From NCBI RefSeq assembly GCF_020379485.1, contig NW_026015078.1, forward strand, positions 140,474 to 204,473: a DNA stretch of 64,000 nucleotides. Reading direction: 5' to 3'. The notes beneath the pieces were generated by a model. It ran no database searches. It had not been told where the DNA came from and saw only the letters and a list, made by a program, of their open reading frames with translations. The stretch comes from Brassica napus. Taxonomy: Eukaryota > Streptophyta > Magnoliopsida > Brassicales > Brassicaceae. Made by a program: the position numbers and the translations under genes. Shown one piece after another: positions 49,201 through 60,252 of the stretch (position 1 is its first letter; every line of letters starts with the position of its first letter).

Positions 49201-52187
49201 ATCAAGCTTCTCACAAAGTGATTCATCCTGGTTTGATTGGAACGACGAAGAAGCTGTGCTATTCCCAAACTGGGAAACTGGAATCACCTGATTTGAAAGT
49301 GGGATAACTTCTTCATCCCAACTCCTATGAGATTTATTCAACTTCCTGGTGATTCTCCACCACTTTATGTATCCAAATCAGCTTCTCACAAAGTGATTCA
49401 TCCTGGTTTGATTGGAACGACGAAGAAGCTGTGCTATTCCCAAACTGGGAAACTGGAATCACCTGATTTGAAAGTGGGATAACTTCTTCATGCCAACTCC
49501 TATGAGATTTATTCAACTTCCTGGTGATTCTCCACCACTTTATGTATCCAAATCAAGCTTCTCACAAAGTGATTCATCCTGGTTTGATTGGAACGACGAA
49601 GAAGCTGTGCTATTCCCAAACTGGGAAACTGGAATCACCTGATTTGAAAGTGGGATAACTTCTTCATCCCAACTCCTATGAGATTTATTCAACTTCCTGG
49701 TGATTCTCCACCACTTTATGTATCCAAATCAAGCTTCTCACAAAGTGATTCATCCTGGTTTGATTGGAACGACGAAGAAGCTGTGCTATTCCCAAACTGG
49801 GAAACTGGAATCACCTGATTTGAAAGTGGGATAACTTCTTCATGCCAACTCCTATGAGATTTATTCAACTTCCTGGTGATTCTCCACCACTTTATGTATC
49901 CAAATCAAGCTTCTCACAAAGTGATTCATCCTGGTTTGATTGGAACGACGAAGAAGCTGTCTATTCCCAAACTGGGAAACTGGAATCACCTGATTTGAAA
50001 GTGGGATAACTTCTTCATGCCAACTCCTATGAGATTTATTCAACTTCCTGGTGATTCTCCACCACTTTATGTATCCAAATCAAGCTTCTCACAAAGTGAT
50101 TCATCCTGGTTTGATTGGAACGACGAAGAAGCTGTGCTATTCCCAAACTGGGAAACTGGAATCACCTGATTTGAAAGTGGGATAACTTCTTCATGCCAAC
50201 TCCTATGAGATTTATTCAACTTCCTGGTGATTCTCCACCACTTTATGTACCTAAATCAAGCTTCTCACAAAGTGATTCATCCTGGTTTGATTGGAACGAC
50301 GAAGAAGCTGTCCTATTCCCAAACTGGGAAACTGGAATCACCTGATTTGAAAGTGGGATAACTTCTTCATGCCAACTCCTATGAGATTTATTCAACTTCC
50401 TGGTGATTCTCCACCACTTTATGTATCCAAATCAAGCTTCTCACAAGTGATTCATCCTGGTTTGATTGGAACGACGAGAAGAAGCTGTGCTATTCCCAAA
50501 CTGGGAAACTGGAATCACCTGATTTGAAAGTGGGATAACTTCTTCTTGCCAACTCCTATGAGATTTATTCAACTTCCTGGTGATTCTCCACCACTTTATG
50601 TATCCAAATCAAGCTTCTCACAAAGTGATTCATCCTGGTTTGATTGGAACGACGAAGAAGCTGTGCTATCCCAAACTGGGAAACTGGAATCACCTGATTT
50701 GAAAGTGGGATAACTTCTTCATCCCAACTCCTATGAGATTTATTCAACTTCCTGGTGATTCTCCACCACTTTATGTATCCAAATCAAGCTTCTCACAAAG
50801 TGATTCATCCTGGTTTGATTGGAACGACGAAGAAGCTGTGCTATTCCCAAACTGGGAAACTGGAATCACCTGATTTGAAAGTGGGATAACTTCTTCATGC
50901 CAACTCCTATGAGATTTATTCAACTTCCTGGTGATTCTCCACCACTTTATGTATCCAAATCAAGCTTCTCACAAAGTGATTCATCCTGGTTTGATTGGAA
51001 CGACGAAGAAGCTGTCTATTCCCAAACTGGGAAACTGGAATCACCTGATTTGAAAGTGGGATAACTTCTTCATGCCAACTCCTATGAGATTTATTCAACT
51101 TCCTGGTGATTCTCCACCACTTTATGTATCCAAATCAAGCTCCACAAAGTGATTCATCCTGGTTTGATTGGAACGACGAAGAAGCTGTCTATTCCCAAAC
51201 TGGGAAACTGGAATCACCTGATTTGAAAGTGGGATAACTTCTTCATGCCAACTCCTATGAGATTTATTCAACTTCCTGGTGATTCTCCACCACTTTATGT
51301 ATCCAAATCAAGCTTCTCACAAAGTGATTCATCCTGGTTTGATTGGAACGACGAAGAAGCTGTCTATTCCCAAACTGGGAAACTGGAATCACCTGATTTG
51401 AAAGTGGGATAACTTCTTCATCCCAACTCCTATGAGATTTATTCAACTTCCTGGTGATTCTCCACCACTTTATGTATCCAAATCAAGCTTCTCACAAAGT
51501 GATTCATCCTGGTTTGATTGGAACGACGAAGAAGCTGTGCTATTCCCAAACTGGGAAACTGGAATCACCTGATTTGAAAGTGGGATAACTTCTTCATGCC
51601 AACTCCTATGAGATTTATTCAACTTCCTGGTGATTCTCCACCACTTTATGTATCCAAATCAAGCTTCTCACAAAGTGATTCATCCTGGTTTGATTGGAAC
51701 GACGAAGAAGCTGTCTATTCCCAAACTGGGAAACTGGAATCACCTGATTTGAAAGTGGGATAACTCTTCTCTGCCAACTCCTATGAGATTTATTCAACTT
51801 CCTGGTGATTCTCCACCACTTTATGTATCCAAATCAAGCTTCTCACAAAGTGATTCATCCTGGTTTGATTGGAACGACGAAGAAGCTGTCTATTCCCAAA
51901 CTGGGAAACTGGAATCACCTTATTTGAAAGTGGGATAACTTTTTCATCCCAACTCCTATGAGATTTATTCAACTTCTGGTGATTCTCCACCACTTTATGT
52001 ATCCAAATCAAGCTTCTCACAAAGTGATTCATCCTGGTTTGATTGGAACGACGAAGAAGCTGTGCTATTCCCAAACTGGGAAACTGGAATCACCTGATTT
52101 GAAAGTGGGATAACTTCTTCTTGCCAACTCCTATGAGATTTATTCAACTTCCTGGTGATTCTCCACCACTTTATGTATCCAAAAATC
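40206..52187. repeat. Centromere-type satellite block, subfamily B (about 68 monomers)
   Basis: Tandem monomers that differ from the left block at fixed sites: GAAGAAGCTGTGC instead of GAAGAAGCTGTCC, and CTTCATCCC or CTTCATGCC instead of CTTCTTGCC. CATCCC and CATGCC monomers often alternate (for example 49.1-49.9 kb), hinting at a dimer pattern. Small indels are frequent: CATCC, CTCCC, CTTCC, TTTGCC, doubled GAA at 45.2 kb, missing or extra bases in GCTTCTCAC. Such indels are almost absent from 27-33 kb. Confidence 0.96.
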
Positions 52188-53261
52188 TTGGGTGTGTGAT
52201 CCTGATCAGGATTGGAATCAATGGATTGAAGCCAATGTATGGGTCAGCTATACCACTGATCATGGTGCAGTTTAATGGACAGTATCATACTCTTATTGGC
52301 ATGATCTATGAGGTTCTGGATAGAGAGAAGAGAAGAACTGTTGGTACTGCCTGGAAACAGCTTGAACAAAGAGGATTCAACCAACTGAGCTTAACAGGAG
52401 CTATGGAGACCATTCACCTCATCCAAATTTGTATGGAGAACAAGGAAACATGTCAGGAAGTTTCTGGATTGGGTTTATATTGGATCTAGGCGAAATAGGG
52501 CTTTTTCGGTCCAAAAAGAGAGTTGCAGCCAGAATCTTGATCCACTTGCTTTCTAGCTGGCCTAACAGGACGTGGAGGATCTAAAGTTCATTAGGAGACA
52601 CTCCAAATCAAGTTCAAGTCGTGGCCCATCATAAACCAAAGAAGAACCAGCTTGTTGGTTTGATTTAATTGCAATGTAATGGGTTTAGTTTATTGGGCTT
52701 TCATTTAATTTAAACCAAAGACAATTAGGAATTTGAGTAAACCAGATTTGGGTAGATTAGTATTTAAAATAAACCAATTTCGAATTGGATTAGGAGATTA
52801 AACCATCTTGGTTTAAATTTAGGGTTTTCAGTTTTATTCTTTTAACATATGTAGCCACGTTTTGGGATGGAAATCAATCAATCGACATTTTTTTCAACTT
52901 CTTTGTTTTGAGTTTTCTCTCAATTCAGCTGGTGTGTAATATCCAGCTTGGGTTCTCTGATTTGGTGTGTCATATCCAGATCAGAAGCCTTGGAGTATCA
53001 GGAGGCGAGCCATCTCTCTTGTGTCCCACATCAATCCACAAACCTTGATACAGATCGAGTCTTTGATTCTCTGTTTGCAAGGATTATCTCTGTGATCCAT
53101 CCTAGACACTAAGCAGGGTGATCCTGTGTCTGTGGAGCAGAAAAAACATCTTTATAGCATCCCATAGCTCTAAGGAAAGACCATATCCATCACCTTTCAT
53201 CCACCCACGCCCCCTTCAAGTGATCCAGGGAGAGAGAGACAGCCATTCCAGGGCTGCACCA
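52188..53261 (+). repeat. 5' LTR of non-autonomous CRM-derived element
   Basis: Pairs with about 54726-55789. Leader repeats GGTGTGTAATATCCA at 52931-52945 and GGTGTGTCATATCCA at 52974-52988. The open frame at 52121-52489 starts in satellite and is not a gene. The exact first base is uncertain by a few positions because the starts of the two LTRs differ. Confidence 0.85.
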
Positions 53262-53344
53262 AGTGGTATCAGAGCCTCTTGAGGGTTAGGGTTTGAAGTT
53301 TTAACAAGGGAGCACGAAATCTATCAGTTAACAAACTGTATTCT

Positions 53345-53584
53345 ATGTCTGGATATGAAGAAGAGCTTACAATTCCATTCTTCTATGGGAAGATTGATAC
53401 AGAGGCATACCTTGATTGGGAAAAGAAGATGGAGTTTCTCTTTGGACTCCTATACTACACTGAAAAGAAAAAGGTATGTCTAGCAGTCAATGGACTCTGT
53501 GGAAGTGCATTCTCATGGTGGCAGAGAGTTTCTCAGATAGGAGATTTGAAAAAAAACCACAAATTATTTCATGGGTGGAGATGA
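53345..53584 (+). pseudogene. Gag capsid fragment
   Basis: 79 codons from an ATG 84 bases after the LTR. The IPFFYGKID, YLDWEKKMEF and FSWWQR motifs align with the [18 protein letters not shown] and LSWWDQ motifs (about residues 119-171) of the complete CRM-like gag at 7506-12209. The gag frame is lost at about 53550; a WVEMKTLMKKRF-like continuation is visible in another frame. The Arg/Ser-rich N-terminal part of gag is missing. Confidence 0.75.
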
Positions 53585-54738
53585 AGACCTTGATGAAGAA
53601 GAGGTTTGTCTCGCAGTGGACACTTCAAAACTAAACCAGAAGCAGCACAAAGCTTACTATTTAGATCAGCCTGCCTATTGGTTTGAATTGCCATTAAAAC
53701 CGGCTGAGAGAAGATCTGTGGTTCCTGTTCTATCATTGAAACAAGAGGAGGAAAAGCTGCAAGCTTCTATATTAGCTTCTCCAATAAAACAGATTGAGGA
53801 GAGTCATAAAACTGAACCAGAACCAACAACTCTTTGTTTTAAACTAGAGGAGGAGGCAGAAGTTGCAGAAGCTGAGTGTGGCAACGTGCCTGATCAAATA
53901 AAACAAGAAGAAAAAGTTCCTGGAGGGTCATCTAAAGCTCTTGAATTGGTGCTCCTACTGTTGAGCAAGGTGATAACTTTAAGTCTTTAGCTTGTGAGTT
54001 ACTAATCAGACCTTGGTATGTCTTCAGCTCAGCTTAGTGGAACATCTGAGAGTTGTTAAGGGCCTGCAACAAGTTGTTTTTGAACCAGGAGGAAGCTTGT
54101 GTGTGGTTAGAGAAAAACAAACAAATTCTGGATCAGAAAGCAACTGCATACAAGCTCAATTTGCAAGGTTCATTCACTCTTGAAAAACAAGATTTGTGGT
54201 CAAATCTTTTTAAAGGGAGAGAGAATGGTATGATAAAAACTATTTGCAGAGAGAATGAAGGAGAGTCAGGAGGTAACACGTCCTTTATCAGGTTCATAAC
54301 TGACCAGAACAAGCTGAGAAGAGATAAACAGGAACTGGTGGTGGTTAAGAGAAGCCAGAACTGGAGGATGAGTATGGGGACCAAACCACACGACCACCTG
54401 ACCAGAAGGATGTTAAACTGAGAGTACATGGTCTCATGTTCATGACCAGGACGTGGATAGGATCATCCTGGAGAGAAGCATTCAACTGCAAACTCAACAA
54501 AGTGGAGAAATCATCTGCCTTAGAAGCCACATGCAGTGAGGAAAGTTCCAAGATGTTGCTGAGACATGAAGAAGGACTGCAGAGCTTTGTGTTTCATCCT
54601 GGAGAGACTAGAGAGGTGATGATATATCTCATGGCCAGGTCAGGAACTTTGGAGTTAAATTATCAAGGTTCTGTCATCCTACAGAGCTTGGATTTGAGGA
54701 CAAATCCTTTTAAAGGAGGAGGGGATGGTGTGATCCTG
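53571..54738 (+). pseudogene. Degenerate interior with two integrase C-terminal scraps
   Basis: Short open stretches (53571-53990, 54053-54421, 54436-54807) with no catalytic motif. The first has charged Glu/Lys-rich sequence of unknown origin. Two segments resemble the integrase end of the CRM-like element (VFEVGD ... AYKLDLQG ... DLRTNPF): one at about 54060-54234 and one at about 54565-54738, the second leading into the true purine tract. They are about 505 bp apart and look like a partial tandem duplication. Confidence 0.65.
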
Positions 54739-55789
54739 ATCAGGATTGGAATCAATGGATTGAAGCCAATGTATGGGTCAGCTATACCACATCATGGTGC
54801 AGTTTAATGGACAGTATCATACTCTTATTGGCATGATCTATGAGGTTCTGGATAGAGAGAAGAGAAGAACTGTTGGTACTGCCTTGAAACAGCTTGAACA
54901 AAGAGGATTCAACCAACTGAGCTTAACAGGAGCTATGGAGACCATTCACCTCATCCAAATTTGTATGGAGAACAAGGAAAACATGTCAGGAAGTTTCTGG
55001 ATTGGGTTATATTTGGATCTAGGCGAAATAGGGCTTTTTCGGTCCAAAAAGAGAGTTGCAGCCAGAATCTTGATCCACTTGCTTTCTAGCTGGCCTAACA
55101 GGACGTGGAGGATCTAAAGTTCATTAGGAGACACTCCAAATCAAGTTCAAGTCGTGGCCCATCATAAACCAAAGAAGAACCAGCTTGTTGGTTTGATTTA
55201 ATTGCAATGTAATGGGTTTAGTTTATTGGGCTTTCATTTAATTTAAACCAAAGACAATTAGAATTTGAGTAAACCAGATTTGGGTAGATTAGTATTTAAA
55301 ATAAACCAATTTCGAATTGGATTAGGAGATTAAACCATCTTGGTTTAAATTTAGGGTTTTCAGTTTTATTCTTTTAACATATGTAGCCACGTTTGGGATG
55401 GAAATCAATCAATCGACATTTTTTTCAACTTCTTTGTTTTGAGTTTTCTCTCAATTCAGCTGGTGTGTAATATCCAGCTTGGGTTCTCTGATTTGGTGTG
55501 TCATATCCAGATCAGAAGCCTTGGAGTATCAGGAGGCGAGCCATCTCTCTTGTGTCCCACATCAATCCACAAACCTTGATACAGATCGAGTCTTTGATTC
55601 TCTGTTTGCAAGGATTATCTCCGTGATCCATCCTAGACACTAAGCAGGGTGATCCTGTGTCTGTGGAGCAGAAAAAAACATCTTTATAGCATCCCATAGT
55701 TCTAAGGAGAAGACCATATCCATCACCTTTCATCCACCCACGCCCCTTCAAGTGATCCAGGGAGAGACAGCCATTCCAGGGCTGCACCA
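54726..55789 (+). repeat. 3' LTR of non-autonomous CRM-derived element
   Basis: Begins TGGTGTGATCC after the purine tract and ends GCTGCACCA. Leader repeats at 55462-55476 and 55495-55508. Differences from the left LTR are chiefly one- or two-base indels in short runs (for example A6/A7 and C5/C4), with about three substitutions. Confidence 0.85.
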
Positions 55790-58208
55790 AAATCAATCTT
55801 CTCACAAAGTGAGTCATCCTGGTTTGATTGGAACGACGAAGAAGCTTTCTTATTCCCAAACTGGGAAACTGGAATCACCTGATTTGAAAGTGGGATAACT
55901 TCTTCTTTCCAACTCCTATGAGATTTATTCAACTTCCAGGTGATTCTCCACCACTTTATGTATCCAAACAAGTTCTCACAAAGTGAGTCATCCTGGTTTG
56001 ATTGGAACGACGATGAAGCTGTGCTATTCCCAAACTGGGAAACTAGAATCACCTGATTTGAAAGTGGGATTAACTCCTTCATCCCAACTCCTATGAGATT
56101 TATTCAACTTCCTGGTGATTCTCCACCACTTTATGTATCCAAATCAAGCTTCTCACAAAGTGATTGATCCTGGTTTTATTGGAACGACGATGAAGCTGTG
56201 CTATTCCCAAACTTGGAAACTGTAATCATATGATTTGAATGTGGGATAACTTCTTCTTGCCAACTCCTATGAGATTTATTCAACTTCCTGGTGATTCTCC
56301 ACCACTTTAGGTATCCAAATCAAGCTTCTCACAAAGTGATTCATCCTGGTTTGATTGGAACGACGATGAAGCTGTGCTATTCCCAAACTGGGAAACTGGA
56401 ATCACCTGATTTGAAAGTGGGATAACTCCTTCATCCCAACTCCTATGAGATTTATTCAACTTCCTGGTGATTCTCCACCACTTTATGTATCCAAATCACG
56501 CTTCTCACAAAGTGATTCATCCTGGTTTGATTGGAACGACGATGAGAAGCTGTGCTATTCCCAAACTGGGAAAACTGGAATCACCTGATTTGAAAGTGTG
56601 GGATAACTTCTTCTTGCCAACTCCTATGATATTTATTAAACTTCCTGGTGATTTTCCACCACTTTATGTATCCATATCAAGCTTCTCACAAAGTGAGTCA
56701 TCCTGGTTTGATTGGAACGACGAAGAAGCTGTCTTATTCCCAAACTGGGAAACTGGAATCACCTGATTTGAAAGTGGGATAACTTCTTCATCCCAACTCC
56801 TATGAGATTTATTCAACTTCCTGGTGATTCTCCACCACTTTAGGTATCCAAATCAGCTTCTCACAAAGTGATTCATCCTGGTTTGATTGGAACGACGAAG
56901 AAGCTGTCCTATTCCCAAACTGGGAAACTGGAATCACCTGATTTGAAAGTGGGATAACTTCTTCTTGCCAACTCCTATGAGATTTATTCAACTTCCTGGT
57001 GATTCTCCACCACTTTATGTATCCAAATCAAGCTTCTCACAAAGTGAGTCATCCTGGTTGATTGGAACGACGAAGAAGCTGTCTATTCCAAACTGGGAAA
57101 CTAGAATCACCTGATTTGAAAGTGGGATAACTCCTTCATCCCAACTCCTATGAGATTTATTCAACTTCCTGGTGATTCTCCACCACTTTAGGTATCCAAA
57201 TCAAGCTTCTCACAAAGTGATTCATCCTGGTTTGATTGGAACTACGATGAAGCTGTGCTATTCCCAAACTGGGAAACTGGAATCACCTGATTTGAAAGTG
57301 GGATAACTTCTTCTTGCCAACTCCTATGAGATTTATTCAACTTCCTGGTGATTCTCCACCACTTTATGTATCCAAATCAATCTTCTCACAAAGTGAGTCA
57401 TCCTGGTTTGATTGGAACGACGAAGAAGCTTTCTTATTCCCAAACTGGGAAACTGGAATCACCTGATTTGAAAGTGGGATAACTTCTTCTTTCCAACTCC
57501 TATGAGATTTATTCAACTTCCAGGTGATTCTCCACCACTTTATGTATCCAAATCAAGCTTCTCACAAAGTGAGTCATCCTGGTTTGATTGGAACGACGAT
57601 GAAGCTGTGCTATTCCCAAACTGGGAAACTAGAATCACCTGATTTGAAAGTGGGATTAACTCCTTCATCCCAACTCCTATGAGATTTATTCAACTTCCTG
57701 GTGATTCTCCACCACTTTATGTATCCAAATCAAGCTTCTCACAAAGTGATTGATCCTGGTTTTATTGGAACGACGATGAAGCTGTGCTATTCCCAAACTT
57801 GGAAACTGTAATCATATGATTTGAATGTGGGATAATTCCTTTCTTGCCAACTCCTATGAGATTTATTCAACTTCCTGGTGATTCTCCACCACTTTAGGTA
57901 TCCAAATCAAGCTTCTCACAAAGTGATTCACCTGGTTTGATTGGAACGACGATGAAGCTGTGCTATTCCCAAACTGGGAAACTGGAATCACCTGATTGAA
58001 AGTGGGATAACTCCTTCATCCCAACTCCTTTTGAGATTATTCAACTTCCTGGTGATCTCACCACTTTATGTATCCAAATCACGCTTCTCACAAAGTGATT
58101 CATCCTGGTTTGATTGGAACGACGATGAAGCTGTGCTATCCAAAACTGGGAAACTGGAATCACTGATTTGAAAGTGGGATAACTTCTTTTGCCAACTCTA
58201 TGATATTT
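55790..58208. repeat. Centromere-type satellite block, divergent (about 13.7 monomers)
   Basis: Monomers with GATGAAGCTGTGC and CTCCTTCATCCC variants, several small indels and damaged copies. A distinctive run (AATCAATCTT, GAAGCTTTC, AACTTCCAGG, then AACTTGGAAACTGTAATCATATG) occurs from 55791 and again from 57375, exactly 1584 bp or nine monomers later. The second copy shows the uninterrupted target of the element at 52188-55789. Confidence 0.94.
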
Positions 58209-58981
58209 TGATATGATCATGGAAAGCACCAAGGACTGGAAGCATGAACCTGAACCTGAAGAGCTTGTAGCTGAGGATGCAACCTTGAAGAACATTGGAA
58301 ACAAGAAGAATACATTAGTCTTGGCCGAAGCTTGATCATCCAAGACACCTTAACCATCATTCAAGCTACTCCACCTTCAAGCTGATCATCATCTAGGCAA
58401 GTAGCTTGTGTGTCTCTTTTCCTAACCTTTGGTTTTGTCCCACTGGGTTTTCCAAAGGAAGGTTTTTAATGAGGCCACAAGTTACTTCTCCTATCTCCTA
58501 GATGATTGATCTTGGTCTGTCCACATGAAGACCTTATGTTATATAATTTTATCTAAGTTTTTATGCTTGTTTTTATTTTCGAAAACTCTAGTCTTTGTTG
58601 TGTTTCCAAGGGAGCCTTGTCTTTATTTTCTTTGTATTTTCGAGACCTTGTGCATGTACAAGGCTTCTCCTTTATATTCTGGTCGTGGCCCCTTGTATCA
58701 GTATCCATCTTTTTATCAAAACCTTTGTTTTCTTTCTTCTTGCTTGTCGAGTTGATTGAGTGTTGGTGTGTAATATCCAACTTCTGGTGTGTAATATCCA
58801 GAGACTAAGGGCTCTAGTTTGGTGTGTCATATCCGATCTATTGCCTAGGAGTATCAAGGAGCCTTTCCGCAGCCTCTTGTGTCACCATTCGATCCACATA
58901 CCTTGAGAAGCTTGAGTCTTTTGATTCGTTTCTGCAAGGATTATCCCATCTGTTCCAGAGCATCATCCTAGGATCTCATTA
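58209..58981 (+). repeat. 5' LTR of second non-autonomous CRM-derived element (773 bp)
   Basis: Contains the conserved stem-loop (58426-58458), a CTTGTGCATGTACAAG near-palindrome before the presumed TATA region (about 58650-58675), and three leader repeats at 58765-58779, 58786-58800 and 58821-58834. Long similarity to the complete CRM-like LTR from the stem-loop to the LTR end. Confidence 0.9.
58426..58458 (+). promoter_or_regulatory. Conserved stem-loop in CRM-derived LTR
   Basis: CCTTTGG pairs with CCAAAGG around TTTTGTCCCACTGGGTTTT, followed by AAGGTTTTTAATGAGG. In the right LTR (62395-62425) two bases of the second arm are missing, which breaks the stem. Confidence 0.65.
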
Positions 58982-59504
58982 AGTGGTATCAGAGCAACTC
59001 TGGAAGGGAAGTGTTGTCTTTCTCTATGATTTTCGATTCGTCTCTTCATATTCATGCTGGAAAACTGATAGATCTGTGTTGTGGCTGTCGAAATCTGATA
59101 GATTAAGGTTATCTGATTTCGTTTTTGTGTTAAAAACTCTTCATATACCTTGCTGAGAAAGTTTTCTGATTTACTTGATCAATCTGTTTGTTTCTGAAAT
59201 TTCGAATTGTTTCTGTCTTGATCTACTTGTTTTGATTAAACTTGATGTACTAGACTTGAAAGTGAACCTGAAATCAAAATCTCTCTGTTCTGTTTCGAAA
59301 TCAATCTGATCTGTTAGGTTTGGATTTATCAGTTCTGTTCAGATTAGTTTTGATCTGTTTTAAATCATTGGTTGAGTTTAATTTGTTCTGAGAATTGTCT
59401 AAGGTTTTAAGCTTCATTTGAATCTGTTTCTGGTTTTGCAAATTGATTTTTGTTTTCTCTGTAGAACTTGTTACTGCTGTGTGTTGTTTTCTGTCTCAGG
59501 TACT
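58982..59504 (+). other. Leader of second non-autonomous CRM-derived element
   Basis: Primer site at 58984-58997, then about 500 bases rich in T with many GATCTG/TTTCTG words. The segment ends in TTCTGTCTCAG (to 59499), which would serve as a 3' splice site five bases before the ATG at 59505. I cannot point to a clear matching donor, so a leader intron is only possible. Confidence 0.5.
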
Positions 59505-59912
59505 ATGGCAGGAGATCAGAACGGAAAGCTCACTAAGGAAGAAAGGCTGTTACTTAAATCTATGAATGCTCATCTGCAGCAGATGATGGATAACAACATG
59601 GGTGAATTTCAAAAGGAGCTTAGACAAAAGTTTCTGCAGCAAACTGATGATCTTAGGCAGAAAAATAAAAAGAGAATGGACAGTCAAAAGCTTGAGCCAA
59701 GATCACCCGATCTGTTCAAAACAAGTCAAGCAAGCATAAGTGGTATAGGAAGAGGAAGCAGGACGTGGACAACAGTCTTACAAACAGACAGGCCCACACT
59801 TCGAGCAGACCACATCAAGCTTCTCGCACTCCTAAATCAAATATTCATTCTTCTTACAATCAAATTGTCACTAAGCCTAACTTATGTTTTTACAGGGAAG
59901 GTGATTATTTAA
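59505..59912 (+). CDS. Hypothetical N-terminal gag-like frame (135 aa)
   Basis: I chose the ATG at 59505, in the context GTACTATGG, over the longer frame from 59418 because the upstream part is leader-like and hydrophobic. It encodes a hydrophilic protein: residues 1-60 are likely helical with many Gln, Glu and Lys (LKSMNAHLQQMMDNN), which could be a coiled coil. The last third loses gag-like character, so a frameshift after about residue 85 is probable; another frame (59765-59959) continues with Ser/Asn-rich sequence. No known domain was recognised. By position it corresponds to the start of gag. Confidence 0.5.
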   Translation: MAGDQNGKLTKEERLLLKSMNAHLQQMMDNNMGEFQKELRQKFLQQTDDLRQKNKKRMDSQKLEPRSPDLFKTSQASISGIGRGSRTWTTVLQTDRPTLRADHIKLLALLNQIFILLTIKLSLSLTYVFTGKVII

Positions 59913-59925
59913 GTGGGAAAGAACA

Positions 59926-60228
59926 ATGGAGAAGTGGCTTTGCTACAACAAAATCCTGAAGAGAGAAGCATTGGCTTATGTGATGTCTCAGCTCAAAGGA
60001 AACGTTTTTAAGTGGTTGTTGCAAGAAGAAGATGATCGCAGGTACTACAAGGAACCAGCTATCACCACTTGGGAAGATCTGAAGTTGCTACTAAGGAAGA
60101 AGTATGCATCCAAAGGCCACACTTCTCTGAAATCTCCAAAGAAGAAAGTCATATCCGCAACAGACTTCAAAAGTGAAAAATCAGAAACCAAGATGGCTGA
60201 TTATGAGAAAGAAATCAGCACTTGTTAA
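59926..60228 (+). pseudogene. Gag-like capsid fragment
   Basis: 100 codons with YVMSQLKGNVFKWLLQ and TTWEDLKLLLRKKYAS, which fit the retrotransposon gag pattern of a helix with WW or KW followed by TW-x-L-K-x-L-x-x-R. It is different in sequence from the gag of the complete CRM-like element. It is preceded and followed by frame breaks, and no zinc knuckle follows. It shows that the interior is not simply a deletion of the complete element in this window. Confidence 0.6.
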
Positions 60229-60252
60229 GGAGATTCTAAGACCAGCAAGCAC

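Larger units (their letters stand above)
52188..55789 (+). mobile_element. Non-autonomous CRM-derived element (gag remnant, pol lost)
   Basis: About 3.6 kb, plus strand, LTRs 52188-53261 and about 54726-55789. The primer site TGGTATCAGAGCC lies at 53264-53276 and the purine tract at 54712-54725. A 5-bp duplication AAATC (52183-52187 and 55790-55794) is likely, though the left boundary is two bases irregular. The 1.46-kb interior begins with a gag fragment like that of the CRM-like element and ends with integrase C-terminal scraps just before the purine tract; protease, RT and RNase H are gone. LTRs share the GGTGTGTAATATCC leader repeat with the CRM-like element. The LTR pair shows about a dozen differences, mostly 1-2 base indels. 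It could only be copied with proteins supplied by CRM relatives. Confidence 0.83.

Noticed and set aside
22000..52100. Many minus-strand frames of about 60 codons starting MNKSHRSW, one per monomer or so
   Set aside because: They arise from the satellite sequence itself; 176 is not a multiple of 3, they appear or vanish with single-base indels, and nothing suggests translation.
52121..52489. 122-codon plus-strand frame at the left edge of the non-autonomous element
   Set aside because: It starts in satellite and runs into the LTR; the right LTR version is broken at a different place, so it is not a conserved gene.
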